The notes: generated by a model from the sequence alone, not told the origin. DNA of 21,879 nucleotides from JAFGVL01 sp031553685 (GCA_031553685.1 JAVBLE010000023.1:1-21879); one strand, 5' to 3'. Shown: positions 7,313 through 14,956, counted from the first letter of the stretch. Translations and numbers: made by a program.

Positions 7313-8290
7313 TTATTTCTTCCGCATTACAACATAATCCAACATCGTTATCAACGATTGTTTAATTTCCTCATTGTCAAAGTCATTGAGTAGTGTTTTT
7401 GCTTTTTCGCAATAGCTATTCATAACGGTTTCGGCATATTCAATCCCACCTTTTTCTTTTGCTAGATTGATGAAAAACGAAATGTCATTTGCACTCAATT
7501 CATTTTGCTGCAAAAGGGTTTTTGCTTGCGCTTTTTCCTCGTCAGAAGCGTGGTTGTAGGCGTAAATAAGCGGAAGCGTTATTTTCTTTTCACGAATATC
7601 ATTGGCTGTTGGCTTGCCTATTTCTTTGCTATCCGAATAATCAAAAATATCGTCTTTGATTTGAAAACATATTCCTAAATATTCGCCAAACAAGTGCAAT
7701 TGTTCAATTTGCTCGGCAGAAGCCAAGGTGGAAGAAACGGCGCCCGTAAACATGCAGGTAGAAAAAAGTACCGCCGTTTTTTTACGGATAACTTCAATAT
7801 ATACTTGCTCGTCGAACTGTGGATTATGGGCGTTCTGCAATTGTAAAAGTTCACCTTCCGACAACGATTTGCCTAAATTGGCAAAGGCGTCGATCAATCG
7901 GCGATCACCCATATTTCCGGCATAGGCAAATACTTTAGACAGGAGATAATCGCCCGAGAGCACCGCTATTTTGTTGCCAAACAGGCCGTTTACCGATGGT
8001 TTGCCGCGCCGTTGCAGGGTTTCGTCCACCACATCGTCGTGGATAAGGCTTGCCGTGTGTAGCAGTTCCAAACTCATTGCCGAAATATGGGTGTTTTCGG
8101 TAATCTTGCCACATAATTTTGCCGACAGCAGTGCTAAAATCGGACGGATTTGCTTGCCTTTTGTTCCCAGCAGATGGGCATACACTTGCGATAACAACCC
8201 GTTTTCGGTTTGCAATGACTCGGCATACATTCTTTCAAATGTGGCAAATTCAGCGTGTATAGGTTGTTTTATGGCTGCAAGCTCGCTCAT
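7313..8290 (-). CDS. ispB: Polyprenyl diphosphate synthase (octaprenyl-type, trans)
   Basis: A 325-residue trans-isoprenyl diphosphate synthase that extends farnesyl diphosphate with isopentenyl diphosphate, most likely for the menaquinone side chain. The first aspartate-rich motif is DDVVD at D85-D89, preceded by LLHTASLIH; the second is DDIFD at D213-D217 with the upstream substrate-binding FQIK. GKQIRP (G45-P50) binds the homoallylic diphosphate. The residue five before the first motif is the small A80, consistent with a long-chain rather than farnesyl product. Exact chain length cannot be read from sequence. The start at 8290 lies 20 bases after the TACTTTTG box. A terminator separates it from lpxI, so it appears to be transcribed alone. 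Confidence 0.92.
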   Translation of the reverse strand: MSELAAIKQPIHAEFATFERMYAESLQTENGLLSQVYAHLLGTKGKQIRPILALLSAKLCGKITENTHISAMSLELLHTASLIHDDVVDETLQRRGKPSVNGLFGNKIAVLSGDYLLSKVFAYAGNMGDRRLIDAFANLGKSLSEGELLQLQNAHNPQFDEQVYIEVIRKKTAVLFSTCMFTGAVSSTLASAEQIEQLHLFGEYLGICFQIKDDIFDYSDSKEIGKPTANDIREKKITLPLIYAYNHASDEEKAQAKTLLQQNELSANDISFFINLAKEKGGIEYAETVMNSYCEKAKTLLNDFDNEEIKQSLITMLDYVVMRKK

Positions 8291-8310
8291 GGACTATCGC
8301 AATTTAGCCG

Positions 8311-8318
8311 CAAAAGTA
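8311..8318 (-). promoter_or_regulatory. Polyprenyl synthase promoter -7 box (TACTTTTG)
   Basis: On the minus strand 8318-8311 reads TACTTTTG, matching TAnnTTTG, 20 bases upstream of the start codon. A TTTG at 8337-8334 lies only 15 bases further up, shorter than the usual -33 spacing. Confidence 0.5.
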
Positions 8319-8424
8319 ATATTTTTTTCGACGCAAAGCATAAATATAATTATGAATGATCTTTTTATCGCTTATAGTCAGTAGCTTGCTTAGAGTGCCT
8401 GTTGCACAACTGAATATTTACCGC

Positions 8425-8466
8425 AAACAAAATGAGGGTCCCACTCAGATATGAAACCCTCATTTA
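8425..8466 (-). terminator. Terminator after lpxI
   Basis: AAATGAGGGT (8430-8439) and ACCCTCATTT (8456-8465) are complementary across a 16-base loop. On the minus strand the stem is followed by TTGTTTG, and it lies 20 bases past the lpxI stop. It ends the parE-lpxI unit before the polyprenyl synthase promoter. Confidence 0.65.
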
Positions 8467-8485
8467 AAAATATTTTTAACTGATA

Positions 8486-9304
8486 TTATTTCAATCCAAT
8501 AATAAAAATACCATTCTCATCCGCCATTTTTATCACTGCATCGCGCTCGATAAGAAGAATACCGCCGGCTTCTACAGCGATACCGCCAATTCCATATTTT
8601 ACAAACATTTCTATTGTTTGCAATCCGATAGCCGGAAGGTCGACGCGCAAATCTTGTCCGGGTTTAAGTACCTTTACCATAACAGGAGCTTTGCCCGGTT
8701 TTTTAAGCAGTGAAGCACGCGAAAGCACCATGTCGGTTCCTTCGATAGCTTCCATAGCGAGTACAAGTCCTTCCTGCACCACCACAGCCTGACCTACATC
8801 AACTGCACCGATGGCTTTTGCCACCGTCCAGCCGCGTTTGATATCATCCATATCTTCACTGGTTGGTTTCACTTTGCCGTAAACGCCTTCTTGGAAAAGC
8901 ATTTCGGGAACAACTTCTTCTATACCCACAATTTTAAATCCGCGACCTTCTATCTCGTCCATTACAGCACGAAATAAATTATCATCGCTCATTTTTTTCA
9001 TTGCCAATTTAGCAACGATTTTTACCCCTTCCCAGTCGGGTATCAGTTCTTTGAATGCAGGGCGCTTAATACCGCCTGCCAACACAATATTGTGCACATT
9101 ATTTGCTTTAAGTGCTTTCAATATTTTGCCGGCTTCACCCATTTTAGCAAATATGTGTGGTGCATCTTTCAATTCTTCTTCTTTTGCAAATGGCTCTAAC
9201 CCAACCACAAAAATCGGAATATTATTTTTATTACAATGTCTGATAATCTCTACCGGCATCATGCCTCCTCCGGCAAGCATACCTAATGTTTTTCCTTCTG
9301 TCAT
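8486..9304 (-). CDS. lpxI: UDP-2,3-diacylglucosamine pyrophosphatase, LpxI type
   Basis: A 272-residue LpxI (DUF1009) protein that cleaves UDP-2,3-diacylglucosamine to lipid X and UMP in lipid A synthesis. The N-terminal domain begins GMLAGGGMMPVEI (about 8-20) and carries LAGGIKRPAF near 75-84. The C-terminal catalytic domain has AIEGTD (A186-D191) and RVDLPAIG with D222, which corresponds by motif to the essential aspartate (D225) of Caulobacter LpxI. Length matches the family. The start at 9304 lies 19 bases after the parE stop, so the two are probably cotranscribed. LpxI is unrelated to the LpxH phosphoesterase that does the same step in many Gram-negatives. Confidence 0.93.
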   Translation of the reverse strand: MTEGKTLGMLAGGGMMPVEIIRHCNKNNIPIFVVGLEPFAKEEELKDAPHIFAKMGEAGKILKALKANNVHNIVLAGGIKRPAFKELIPDWEGVKIVAKLAMKKMSDDNLFRAVMDEIEGRGFKIVGIEEVVPEMLFQEGVYGKVKPTSEDMDDIKRGWTVAKAIGAVDVGQAVVVQEGLVLAMEAIEGTDMVLSRASLLKKPGKAPVMVKVLKPGQDLRVDLPAIGLQTIEMFVKYGIGGIAVEAGGILLIERDAVIKMADENGIFIIGLK

Positions 9305-9323
9305 GTATGATATATTAAAAAAT

Positions 9324-11186
9324 TTACGCTACATCTTCTTCCACCACCAAATTACCAATAATAAACTCTTGCCGTTCGGGTGTGTTTTTCCCCATATAAA
9401 ATTCGAGCAGATTACTTACCGAATCGGCTTTGGTAAGTGTTATCGGGTCGAGGCGCATATCTTTACCGATAAAGTGCTTAAACTCATCCGGCGAGATTTC
9501 ACCAAGACCTTTAAAGCGCGTTATTTCAGGATTTGCACCCAACTCTTTTAACGCCAGTAATCGTTCGTCTTCGGTATAACAATAGCGCGTTTCCTTTTTA
9601 TTGCGTACCCGGAAAAGCGGCGTTTGCAGGATGTACATGTGTCCTTTCTTGATCAAATCGGGGAAAAATTGCAAAAAGAAAGTGAGCAACAGCAATCGGA
9701 TGTGCATCCCGTCGTCGTCGGCATCTGTGGCGATGATTACTTTATTGTAGCGCAATCCTTCCAGTCCGTCTTCAATATTTAGCGCAGCTTGAAGCAAGTT
9801 GAATTCTTCATTCTCATACACTACTTTCTTGGTCTTCCCAAAAGTATTGGGCGGTTTTCCTTTGAGACTAAACACGGCTTGCAAGTTCACATCACGACTT
9901 TTGGTAATCGAACCGCTCGCCGAATCTCCCTCAGTAATGAAAATACAAGTATCAACTTTATTTTCGTGCTTACTGTCATTAAAATGAATACGGCAATCGC
10001 GCAGTTTGCGGTTGTGCAGGTTGGCTTTCTTGGCGCGCTCGCGGGCAAGTTTGGTTACACCGGCAATGGCTTTGCGTTCTTTTTCCGAATCTTGTATTTT
10101 TTTGAGCAATATTTCGGATGTTTCTCCATTTTTGTGTAGATAATTATCTACTTCCTTGCTAACAAAATCGCCAATAAACTTGGCTACGGTCGGACCATTC
10201 GGACCTACATCCTTCGAACCGAGTTTGATCTTGGTTTGCGACTCGAACACCGGTTCTTGTACGCCGATATAGATAGCAGCCACCAATCCGTTGCGAATAT
10301 CCGAAAGCTCCATATTCTTGCCGTAATATTCTTTGATGGTGCGGGCAAAAGCCTCACGAAACGCGCTTTGATGGGTTCCTCCTTGCGAGGTGTGCTGACC
10401 GTTGACAAACGAGTAATATTCTTCACCGTATTGGTCGGTGTGCGTAAAAGCAATTTCAATATCTTCGCCCTTGAGATGAATAATCGGATACAGACAATCC
10501 GAAGTCATCGTGTCGGTAAGCAAATCGAACAATCCGTTTTTCGAATTGAATTTTTGATCATTATAGAAAATATTTAACCCCGTGTTGAGGTACGAATAGT
10601 TTCGAAGCATGATTTCGATATATTCGTCGCGGAACTTGAAATTGGTAAAAATTGTATTGTCGGGAATAAACTCGACCAGCGTACCATTCTGTTCTTTGCT
10701 GGGTACAATGTCAGTTTCAGAAGTGATTTTACCTTCCGAAAACTCGGCAGATTTCATTTGTCCATCGCGGATACTGGTTACTTTAAACCACGACGAAAGG
10801 GCATTCACTGCCTTTGTGCCGACACCATTGAGCCCGACCGATTTTTTAAATGCTTTATCGTCGTACTTTCCTCCGGTATTCATGATAGACACGGCTGCTA
10901 CCATTTTACCGAGCGGGATACCGCGCCCATAGTCGCGCACGGTTACTTTATTGTCTTCGATGGTTACCTTAACGGTGTTTCCAAATCCCATGCGGTACTC
11001 GTCAATCGAGTTGTCGAACACTTCTTTGAGCAACACATAAATTCCGTCGTCGGCATAAGTCCCATCGCCCAATTTACCAATGTACATACCCGGACGGCGG
11101 CGCACATGTTCCAGTCCTTCGAGCGTAATGATGTTGTCTTCGGTATATTGTACCTCTTGTTGATTATTGTTGATTATTTCTTCCAT
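9324..11186 (-). CDS. parE: DNA topoisomerase IV subunit B (type IIA topoisomerase ATPase/Toprim subunit)
   Basis: A 620-residue GyrB/ParE-family protein. The GHKL ATPase domain shows RRRPGMYIG (about 29-37), EVFDNSIDE with catalytic E55, DYGRGIP (about 84-90) and GLNGVGTKAVNALS (about 116-129). The transducer follows, then the Toprim domain with EGDSASGS starting at E419, DADDDG at D488-G493 and the conserved RFKGLGE near 557. It supplies ATP hydrolysis and strand passage for chromosome decatenation with ParA-type subunit ParC, which is not in the window. It is shorter than a typical gyrase B and lacks an obvious insertion, favouring ParE, although GyrB paralogue assignment would need a tree. 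I choose ATG at 11186 over the TTG at 11195, which lies in AT-rich upstream sequence. lpxI follows closely. Confidence 0.93.
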   Translation of the reverse strand: MEEIINNNQQEVQYTEDNIITLEGLEHVRRRPGMYIGKLGDGTYADDGIYVLLKEVFDNSIDEYRMGFGNTVKVTIEDNKVTVRDYGRGIPLGKMVAAVSIMNTGGKYDDKAFKKSVGLNGVGTKAVNALSSWFKVTSIRDGQMKSAEFSEGKITSETDIVPSKEQNGTLVEFIPDNTIFTNFKFRDEYIEIMLRNYSYLNTGLNIFYNDQKFNSKNGLFDLLTDTMTSDCLYPIIHLKGEDIEIAFTHTDQYGEEYYSFVNGQHTSQGGTHQSAFREAFARTIKEYYGKNMELSDIRNGLVAAIYIGVQEPVFESQTKIKLGSKDVGPNGPTVAKFIGDFVSKEVDNYLHKNGETSEILLKKIQDSEKERKAIAGVTKLARERAKKANLHNRKLRDCRIHFNDSKHENKVDTCIFITEGDSASGSITKSRDVNLQAVFSLKGKPPNTFGKTKKVVYENEEFNLLQAALNIEDGLEGLRYNKVIIATDADDDGMHIRLLLLTFFLQFFPDLIKKGHMYILQTPLFRVRNKKETRYCYTEDERLLALKELGANPEITRFKGLGEISPDEFKHFIGKDMRLDPITLTKADSVSNLLEFYMGKNTPERQEFIIGNLVVEEDVA

Positions 11187-11472
11187 AGCTTGCAAAATTA
11201 ATGATTAATGAGGAATGATTGAACGGGTGTTGATTGTTTTTTTATTAACCAGCTGACAAACAGACTATTAATCATTCGACATTAAAAAGAATTCTTTAAT
11301 AAAGAACTTCTCTACATTAATTTTTGTCAAAAGTATATTAAAAACAAATATTCCATATCAATTTAACGGATATTTAACAGATAAAAAATCATTTTGGCAT
11401 AAATATTACAAAAACAGAAACAAATTTATTGGTTCTATGAGAAATAATGATAACTTAGCTTGGCAGTAATGG
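11187..11472. other. AT-rich gap upstream of parE
   Basis: No gene is evident. TAATTTTG on the minus strand (11200-11193) matches the -7 consensus but is so close to the parE ATG that it would leave almost no leader, so its role is doubtful. A bulged hairpin (GAATTCTTTA / TAAAGAACTTC, about 11289-11312) is visible. The parE promoter is therefore not settled. Confidence 0.5.
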
Positions 11473-11530
11473 GGCTGTCTCAAAATAGGAATTGAAACAG
11501 CCTCTGTTTTTTAATTGTGGGAAAATTATT
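11473..11530 (+). repeat. Left copy of a ~58-bp inverted repeat (hairpin plus T-tract)
   Basis: This stretch matches the reverse complement of 13665-13723 at about 53 of 58 positions with one indel in the T-run. It begins GGCTGTCTCAAAATA and ends AATTGTGGGAAAATTATT. Within it, GGCTGTCTCAA (11473-11483) and TTGAAACAGCC (11492-11502) form an 11-bp stem with one mismatch, followed by TCTGTTTTTT, a terminator form oriented on the plus strand. No plus-strand gene lies upstream to use it, so its presence is better explained as one end of a repeated or mobile unit. Confidence 0.8.
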
Positions 11531-11685
11531 TTCGGTTTAGAACTAAAAAAAGTTGAGCAATATTTTCGGGGAATACAAACTTCATTTATTGCCCCATTGG
11601 ACAATAATAACAGTCTTTTTGTTGATTATAGTAAAAATTTGCAGACAAGACATAAGGTTCACAGAACCGCGTCAGCGAAATTGTA
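11531..11685. other. Gap inside the inverted-repeat segment, after the GNAT gene
   Basis: A plus-strand reading frame of about 71 codons crosses this stretch, but its sequence resembles no family I know and overlaps the GNAT gene, so I do not call it. A small hairpin GGTTC-ACA-GAACC lies near 11656-11668. Confidence 0.4.
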
Positions 11686-12129
11686 TTATAAATCTTTCCT
11701 TAAATAAACCATATCGACAAGTTGTATTCCTTCTTCAAACATTGGATGGTCGTAATTATCGGTAAAAAAATTCTTCACACGATGAGATTCTTTAAACCCG
11801 CAACTCTTATAAAATGATAATATTATTGGCGTTTCGCCCGTCCCGACAAGCATTGTTTTATAGTCATTCTTATAAAAATCCGAAATGAATTTTATCAGCG
11901 CCCTGCCGTATCCTTTGCCCTGATACTCTTTATAGGTCGCGATGTTTTTCAATTCACATATTTCTTTGTCAATTGGCACTACCACACAAATACTTTTCAA
12001 ACCACTATCATATAACGCAAACATATCTCCATTCGGCAGATATTTGTCAATCATATTTTCCTGTTCGTCTGCCAATAACAATAAGTCAAGGAATTGCTTT
12101 TTGTTATTTGTAATCACTTCTATTTTCAT
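11686..12129 (-). CDS. GNAT-family N-acetyltransferase (YvbK-like)
   Basis: A 147-residue GCN5-related acetyltransferase. The acetyl-CoA pyrophosphate loop is QGKGYGRAL within YKEYQGKGYGRALI (about 66-79), following the beta-4 strand ELKNIATY. The C-terminal half has VGTGETPIILSFYKSCGFKESHRVKNFF (read as GTGE about 97-100, FYKSCGF about 107-113), then the ending DHPMFEEGIQLVDMVYL. This pattern, and the N-terminal NMIDKYLPNGDMFALYDSG, recall the Bacillus YvbK group of small-molecule acetyltransferases; the substrate is unknown. It lies 91 bases downstream of the glycosyltransferase gene on the same strand and may be cotranscribed. Both genes appear more AT-rich than parE or cysS, and the pair is bounded by inverted repeats. 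Confidence 0.85.
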   Translation of the reverse strand: MKIEVITNNKKQFLDLLLLADEQENMIDKYLPNGDMFALYDSGLKSICVVVPIDKEICELKNIATYKEYQGKGYGRALIKFISDFYKNDYKTMLVGTGETPIILSFYKSCGFKESHRVKNFFTDNYDHPMFEEGIQLVDMVYLRKDL

Positions 12130-12220
12130 CTGTATATAATTTTATTCTAATGGTCAGATGTAATATCCATGAATTATATTTATTACACTTGGTGTGCTTT
12201 TAATCATGAATATAATCTTG

Positions 12221-13399
12221 TTATAAATCATGGTTTAGACTTTTAATTGTTTTCCAAAAATCCCTTGCCAAACAAATTAGTATTATTAAATAAAATATAG
12301 ACAACAGATGCATAGAGATATAATAATGGAAACGAGTACACAGGAAATAAGAAATAGTCGAAATCATTAAAATTCCAACAGGAATATATAATTTCCGCAT
12401 GAACAACAGCGCATAAATCACAGCCAATATGTCGCCTAAAAACATATACCGTTCATGCATTCCGGGCAAGATAAACGGAACAAGAACGGCGCACAGGAAT
12501 GCTAATTTTATCATCACTTCAAACGAAAAATCATATTTCTTATTTTTCAAAATAACGGCTGAAACTAAACAAACCAAAGTAGTGAAAACCAAACCTGTAT
12601 TTTTTATGAATGAGTAATGTACATTACTGAAAAGTGAAAAATCGTCATTTATCCATACATATATATTCGGGAAATTCAAGGTCAGATTCGTATATTTATT
12701 TGCCTGTACCCAATACACTGTCAATAGTTCTTCAAAAGGTCGCCCGGCAATCCAAGCCGGAAGAATACTCAAAATATAAACTGCCGGAACAATCAGGAAA
12801 TGATACCATTGAACTTGCTTTCTAAGCAATAGAATAAAATAAAACGGAAGAATTATGATGGTTTGAAATTTGAACGAGATAGCAATGCCTAAAAACAAAA
12901 AACAAAGCCATTTTTTATCTTTAAAGAAAAAAAATAAACTCCCGATAATGAAGCAAGTGTAAACAGAATCGCACTGTGCCCAGTAAGAAGAATTGATAAG
13001 AACTGTAGGCAACAACGGAAAAATAGCAAAAGCGGCTAATTTCAAATACGATTTCCCTGTTTTTTCGTACAGCAAACTGCCAATGAAAAAGGCAATTAAA
13101 TATTCGAAAATGATGGAAACCATTTTTATTCCATACAAGGAATTAATCCCCAATTTGGCAATAATTACAAGAATATACTGATAAGCTGGAGCGTAGTTTG
13201 AAAAGTCGTATTTCAGAGCATTGAAATAGCCATGTGTTTCGATAAAATAAATCCATTTTTGCAAAAAACTTTCATAATCCCCATTCTCTGCAATCCTTGG
13301 TAAAAGAAATATTTTTATTAATATACCTAATGCAACAAAGCCATACATTATGATTTTGTTTTGCAAGACGATTTCTAATTTTTGAGAAATATTATTCAT
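12221..13399 (-). CDS. Multi-pass membrane glycosyltransferase, Gpi18/PIG-like mannosyltransferase family (GT-C)
   Basis: A 392-residue integral membrane protein with about ten hydrophobic helices. After the first helix comes NGDYESFLQKW with acidic D41, the catalytic-loop position in GT-C enzymes, then YAPAYQYILV (about 69-79). SYWAQCDSVYT, ISFKFQTIIILP and LPGMHERYMFLGD near the C-terminal half are typical of bacterial Gpi18-like (COG5542) proteins. Such enzymes use lipid-linked sugars on the outer membrane face of the cytoplasmic membrane. The sugar and acceptor are unknown. The frame extends to 13483, but I prefer ATG 13399 because a promoter box lies at 13486-13493 and the longer form would add an unusual hydrophobic N-terminus. 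No other glycan genes are nearby. Confidence 0.8.
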   Translation of the reverse strand: MNNISQKLEIVLQNKIIMYGFVALGILIKIFLLPRIAENGDYESFLQKWIYFIETHGYFNALKYDFSNYAPAYQYILVIIAKLGINSLYGIKMVSIIFEYLIAFFIGSLLYEKTGKSYLKLAAFAIFPLLPTVLINSSYWAQCDSVYTCFIIGSLFFFFKDKKWLCFLFLGIAISFKFQTIIILPFYFILLLRKQVQWYHFLIVPAVYILSILPAWIAGRPFEELLTVYWVQANKYTNLTLNFPNIYVWINDDFSLFSNVHYSFIKNTGLVFTTLVCLVSAVILKNKKYDFSFEVMIKLAFLCAVLVPFILPGMHERYMFLGDILAVIYALLFMRKLYIPVGILMISTISYFLCTRFHYYISMHLLSIFYLIILICLARDFWKTIKSLNHDL

Positions 13400-13485
13400 A
13401 ATATTTGGTTCATTAAGTGTCTCAGTAGATGTCAGGAAATTTATAAAAAGGATTTGAATAGCATAAAAACACGACATAAACACTT

Positions 13486-13493
13486 CAAAAATA
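13486..13493 (-). promoter_or_regulatory. Candidate promoter -7 box for the glycosyltransferase (TATTTTTG)
   Basis: On the minus strand 13493-13486 reads TATTTTTG, matching TAnnTTTG. It lies three bases from the longest possible start (13483), which argues for a start further in, such as 13399. No clear -33 TTTG accompanies it. Confidence 0.35.
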
Positions 13494-13664
13494 TTGAGTA
13501 TCAGTTGTTTTAATTGGTGTTTTATTTGTAAATATAAGATTATTACGCATTTAAATTAAGACGAATAAAATTTGCCTAACTAATTTAACCAATACCCAGT
13601 GGCAATTTATAGAAAAGATATTAAATGACAAAAGAAAATGAAAACATATTAGTTTAACGACACC

Positions 13665-13723
13665 AATAATTTTACCACAATTAAAAAAACAGAGGCTATC
13701 TCAATTTTTATTTTGAGACAGCC
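13665..13723 (-). repeat. Right copy of the ~58-bp inverted repeat; also the tRNA-Cys terminator
   Basis: Read on the minus strand this repeats 11473-11530 almost exactly, including the outer GGCTGTCTCAAAATA and the inner AATTGTGG-AAAATTATT. Its hairpin, extended to AGAGGCTGTCTCAA / TTGAGATAGCCTCT (13692-13726) with one G-U pair, is followed by GTTTTTTTAA. It starts seven bases beyond the tRNA-Cys CCA, so here it is in the right place to terminate the tRNA transcript. Confidence 0.8.
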
Positions 13724-13732
13724 TCTTCTTTT

Positions 13733-13806
13733 TGGAGGTTCCTGGCGGATTCGAACCGCCGTAGACGGTTTTGCAGACCGGTGCCTAGCCACTCGGCCAA
13801 GGAACC
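13733..13806 (-). tRNA. tRNA-Cys (anticodon GCA), CCA encoded
   Basis: The minus strand folds as a tRNA. The acceptor stem is GGTTCCT / AGGAACC, the D arm GCC/GGC, the anticodon loop CTGCAAA giving GCA, and the T arm GGCGG-TTCGAAT-CCGCC. Discriminator T and an encoded CCA (13735-13733) follow. The outer base pair of the anticodon stem looks mismatched (C-T), otherwise the cloverleaf is regular. A TATATTTG box lies upstream at 13833-13826 and a terminator hairpin downstream. Confidence 0.96.
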
Positions 13807-13825
13807 ATTTTTGGCTTTGCGACTG

Positions 13826-13833
13826 CAAATATA
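13826..13833 (-). promoter_or_regulatory. tRNA-Cys promoter -7 box (TATATTTG)
   Basis: Minus-strand TATATTTG at 13833-13826 matches TAnnTTTG and ends 19 bases before the mature tRNA 5' end. A TTTG at 13861-13858 is 24 bases further up, slightly long for the -33 element. Confidence 0.5.
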
Positions 13834-13868
13834 GAACATTTTTTTACATTAAAAAAACAAAATACGGC

Positions 13869-13876
13869 TACCTTTG
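13869..13876 (+). promoter_or_regulatory. crcB promoter -7 box (TACCTTTG)
   Basis: TACCTTTG matches the Bacteroidota consensus exactly and ends 30 bases before the crcB ATG at 13907. It faces away from the tRNA-Cys promoter about 36 bases to the left, so the two transcripts diverge. Confidence 0.6.
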
Positions 13877-13906
13877 CAAAATCTTGACTTTTATTGCGTG
13901 CAGAAC

Positions 13907-14284
13907 ATGTTCAAAATACTTCTTTATATCTTTGTTGGAGGCGGTGCAGGCAGCGTTTGCCGTTTCCTGATGCAAAACCTTTGCAGTAAGATAAACATTG
14001 CTTTTCCGTTCGGCACATTGGTGGTTAATATCCTTGGCGGGTTAATAATCGGGTTTCTCACCGCTGTCCTAACAAAGAATGCCGGTAGCGAAGGTTGGCG
14101 TTTCCTTACAATTGTTGGTTTTTGTGGCGGGTTCACTACCTTTTCAGCGTTTTCGCTCGAAGGTTTCAAAATGCTTCACGATGGACAAGTAGCACAATTT
14201 TTGTTGTATGCCGCGTTGAGTGTTGCGTTATGTTTGATTTTCGTGTGGGCAGGGCATGCGTTAGGTGCACGGTTTACTACCTGA
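13907..14284 (+). CDS. crcB: Fluoride ion channel CrcB/Fluc
   Basis: A 125-residue four-helix membrane protein of the Fluc family, which exports fluoride as a dual-topology dimer. It shows the N-terminal GGGAGSVCRFLM (about 11-22), the PFGTLVVNILGG loop (about 34-45) with the conserved asparagine, and GFCGGFTTFSAFSLE (about 72-86), whose phenylalanine and polar track residues line the pore. I chose ATG 13907; an earlier TTG at 13874 lies inside the promoter box. Only one crcB copy is seen, consistent with a homodimer. I do not recognise a fluoride riboswitch in the short leader. The 3' end overlaps the convergent gene by eight bases. Confidence 0.94.
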   Translation: MFKILLYIFVGGGAGSVCRFLMQNLCSKINIAFPFGTLVVNILGGLIIGFLTAVLTKNAGSEGWRFLTIVGFCGGFTTFSAFSLEGFKMLHDGQVAQFLLYAALSVALCLIFVWAGHALGARFTT

Positions 14285-14846
14285 CTCCTTTCATAAAATA
14301 AATACCGATGCCGCCATGTACTTGTATTTTCCGGTCTTCCGAGCCGCCAAATGCTTCGCCTGTATCCAAAATATAACCTGCGCCCACTTGTGCCACCAGC
14401 CATTTATTATTTCCTCTGAATTTCAAGACTGGACCAATATTTGATGTGCGGTATCCCCATGTATCGTCATTTCCAAAGCCCGTGTAACGATATTGAATCC
14501 CTAAGTCCAAATAACCTTTACCAAGAAGGCTACCCAAATAATAATTTACTCCGGCATCAAACCCTGTATAACCAACTCCCGCTTGAACAGAAAAACCTCG
14601 ATTTGATTTAGGATAACAGATTATATATTCGACATCCACTCCAGCAATGCTACTGCCCCCGAAACCTACGCCAATATTTACAAAAATAAATTGGGTGAGG
14701 AGATGGATGTCAGTTTTTAAGGGAGGAACTGTCCAATTATTTTCAATTATTCGTGTAGTTGTTGTATCCCGTAATGAATCCTGCGCATCCAAACCAGCCG
14801 CAAAGAAAAACAACGAAAGAGCGATATAAATTATTTTTTTCATCAT
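14277..14846 (-). CDS. Small predicted outer-membrane beta-barrel protein, function unknown
   Basis: A 189-residue secreted protein. The start MMKKIIYIALSLFFFAAGLDA is a signal peptide with likely cleavage after LDA before QDSL. The mature part alternates glycine/aromatic-rich strands (for example VGYTGFDAGVNYYLGS, LDLGIQYRYTGFG, WLVAQVGAGYILDTG, VHGGIGIYFMKG), as in an eight-stranded barrel ending in a short C-terminal strand. I do not recognise a specific family. A longer start at 14867 is possible in frame but lies inside the TACCTTTG promoter box, so 14846 (or 14843) is preferred. It converges on crcB with an eight-base overlap of coding ends and no terminator between them. Confidence 0.7.
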   Translation of the reverse strand: MMKKIIYIALSLFFFAAGLDAQDSLRDTTTTRIIENNWTVPPLKTDIHLLTQFIFVNIGVGFGGSSIAGVDVEYIICYPKSNRGFSVQAGVGYTGFDAGVNYYLGSLLGKGYLDLGIQYRYTGFGNDDTWGYRTSNIGPVLKFRGNNKWLVAQVGAGYILDTGEAFGGSEDRKIQVHGGIGIYFMKGVR

Positions 14847-14864
14847 AAAGCAAAATTTTGAAAA

Positions 14865-14872
14865 CAAAGGTA
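14865..14872 (-). promoter_or_regulatory. Promoter -7 box for the outer-membrane protein gene (TACCTTTG)
   Basis: Minus-strand TACCTTTG at 14872-14865 is an exact consensus match, 18 bases upstream of the chosen ATG at 14846. It settles the choice of start, since the upstream ATG at 14867 falls within it. Confidence 0.55.
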
Positions 14873-14900
14873 GCTTTTAATCATCAAAATACAAGAGGTT

Positions 14901-14935
14901 TATTTTAGACTATTTGTTTTAAGTTATCTAAAATA
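14901..14935. repeat. Inverted repeat TATTTTAGA / TCTAAAATA in the divergent gap
   Basis: TATTTTAGA at 14901-14909 and TCTAAAATA at 14927-14935 are exact complements 17 bases apart. They lie between the outer-membrane protein promoter and the ATPase promoter and could be a binding site, but composition alone could produce them. Confidence 0.35.
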
Positions 14936-14956
14936 GGTAATATCAAGAAAATGTCA

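Noticed and set aside
11187..11195. TTG start for parE at 11195
   Set aside because: It adds three residues before an ATG that begins a normal ParE N-terminus.
11492..11707. Plus-strand frame of 71 codons in the inverted-repeat segment
   Set aside because: It starts inside the repeat hairpin, overlaps the GNAT gene and shows no family resemblance.
13400..13483. N-terminal extension of the glycosyltransferase to 13483
   Set aside because: It would start three bases from a promoter box and add an uncharacteristic hydrophobic stretch; kept only as an alternative.
13874..13906. TTG start extending crcB
   Set aside because: The TTG lies within the TACCTTTG promoter box; the ATG at 13907 matches the family N-terminus.
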